Origin: Holosporales bacterium
Lineage (GTDB): Bacteria > Pseudomonadota > Alphaproteobacteria > RUG11792
Length of the DNA stretch: 5,869 nucleotides
NCBI GenBank assembly: GCA_031257415.1
Contig: JAIROR010000060.1
Coordinates: 1 to 5,869 of the forward strand
Direction of reading: 5' to 3'
This document shows, piece by piece, positions 5,782 to 5,869 of this stretch. Both the position numbers and the translations under genes were made by a program. The number at the start of each line of letters is the position of its first letter. Position 1 is the stretch's first letter. Below the pieces are notes generated by a model that did not search any database, was not told the origin of the DNA, and saw only the letters and a list, made by a program, of their open reading frames with translations.

Positions 5782-5807
5782 ACTTTAAAAGCATTCGCTT
5801 TTAAAGT
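5782..5807. terminator. Perfect 11-bp hairpin, possible bidirectional terminator
   Basis: ACTTTAAAAGC (5782-5792) and GCTTTTAAAGT (5797-5807) pair completely around the 4-base loop ATTC. On the minus strand the stem is followed by TTTTATC, so it could end leftward transcription entering from the right and protect the dnaA promoter. On the plus strand no T-run follows beyond the arm itself. The stem is AT-rich with only two GC pairs at the loop. Confidence 0.45.
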
Positions 5808-5818
5808 GGATATTTGGA

Positions 5819-5856
5819 ATGAAATCGACCGAAGACGGCTTCTGGGTCGATTTCAT
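5819..5856. repeat. Palindromic element with 12-base arms
   Basis: ATGAAATCGACC (5819-5830) pairs perfectly with GGTCGATTTCAT (5845-5856). Inside, GAAG and CTTC extend the stem around the loop ACGG, leaving a two-base TG bulge. It begins 11 bases after the 5782-5807 hairpin. A related degenerate inverted copy lies at 5643-5676, which suggests a dispersed repeat rather than a one-off hairpin. Confidence 0.75.
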
Positions 5857-5869
5857 AAGATTACTCTTT
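5819..5869 (+). CDS. Possible start of a rightward gene, cut by the window edge
   Basis: An ATG at 5819 opens 17 codons without a stop up to the edge, reading MKSTEDGFWVDFIRLLF. A short polar start followed by an aromatic/hydrophobic run resembles the N-terminus of type I signal peptidases (LepB) in alphaproteobacteria, but 17 residues cannot prove it. The ribosome site is weak (GTGGA, 8 bases upstream). The start codon lies in the arm of the 5819-5856 palindrome, which argues for either translational control or a chance ORF in a repeat. Confidence 0.25.
   Translation, partial: MKSTEDGFWVDFIRLLF

Noticed and set aside
5243..5869. Chromosomal origin of replication.
   Set aside because: No good DnaA boxes were found (best TTATCCAGC, two mismatches; repeated CTCTACACA, two mismatches). 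The AT-rich stretch, repeats and CtrA-like site are suggestive but not enough to call an origin.

Overview
The window looks like a stretch of an alphaproteobacterial chromosome, probably from a host-associated lineage of the Rickettsiales/Holosporales kind. The main evidence is the DnaA protein, whose AAA+ core and C-terminal region read like the alphaproteobacterial family. A sequence matching the CtrA consensus (TTAA-N7-TTAAC) and an organophosphate:phosphate antiporter gene typical of intracellular bacteria fit this. The taxon is inferred from family resemblance recalled by eye, not from a search.

Layout, right to left. All confidently called genes are on the minus strand. Bases 5243-5869 hold a gene-poor, repeat-rich control region. 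It contains a strong dnaA promoter (5547-5575), a leader of about 300 nt packed with short tandem and direct repeats, twin palindromes and tiny ORFs, a CtrA-like box (5725-5740), two hairpins (5782-5807, 5819-5856), and possibly the first 17 codons of a rightward gene at the edge. Next come dnaA (3884-5242), then after one base a GlpT/UhpC-like transporter gene (2522-3882) split by a one-base frameshift, then mtaB (1312-2541), overlapping the transporter by 20 bases. The three sit tightly enough to be one transcript: replication initiator, sugar-phosphate/phosphate exchanger, tRNA-modifying enzyme. Bases 851-1311 are intergenic and carry a good leftward promoter (894-922). That promoter drives a gene running off the left edge (1-850), which encodes a Sec-exported protein made of 23-residue MORN repeats from a 69-bp tandem array.

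The points most worth checking are these. (1) The transporter frame breaks exactly at CCCTTTA, a textbook X-XXY-YYZ heptamer. A -1 slip there restores a 453-residue, full-length protein, so it may be a programmed shift rather than a plain mutation. (2) The dnaA leader has an unusual density of repeats and a strong strand bias in base composition. (3) The exported MORN protein is encoded by a homogenised tandem array. (4) A palindromic element upstream of dnaA has a decayed inverted copy nearby.
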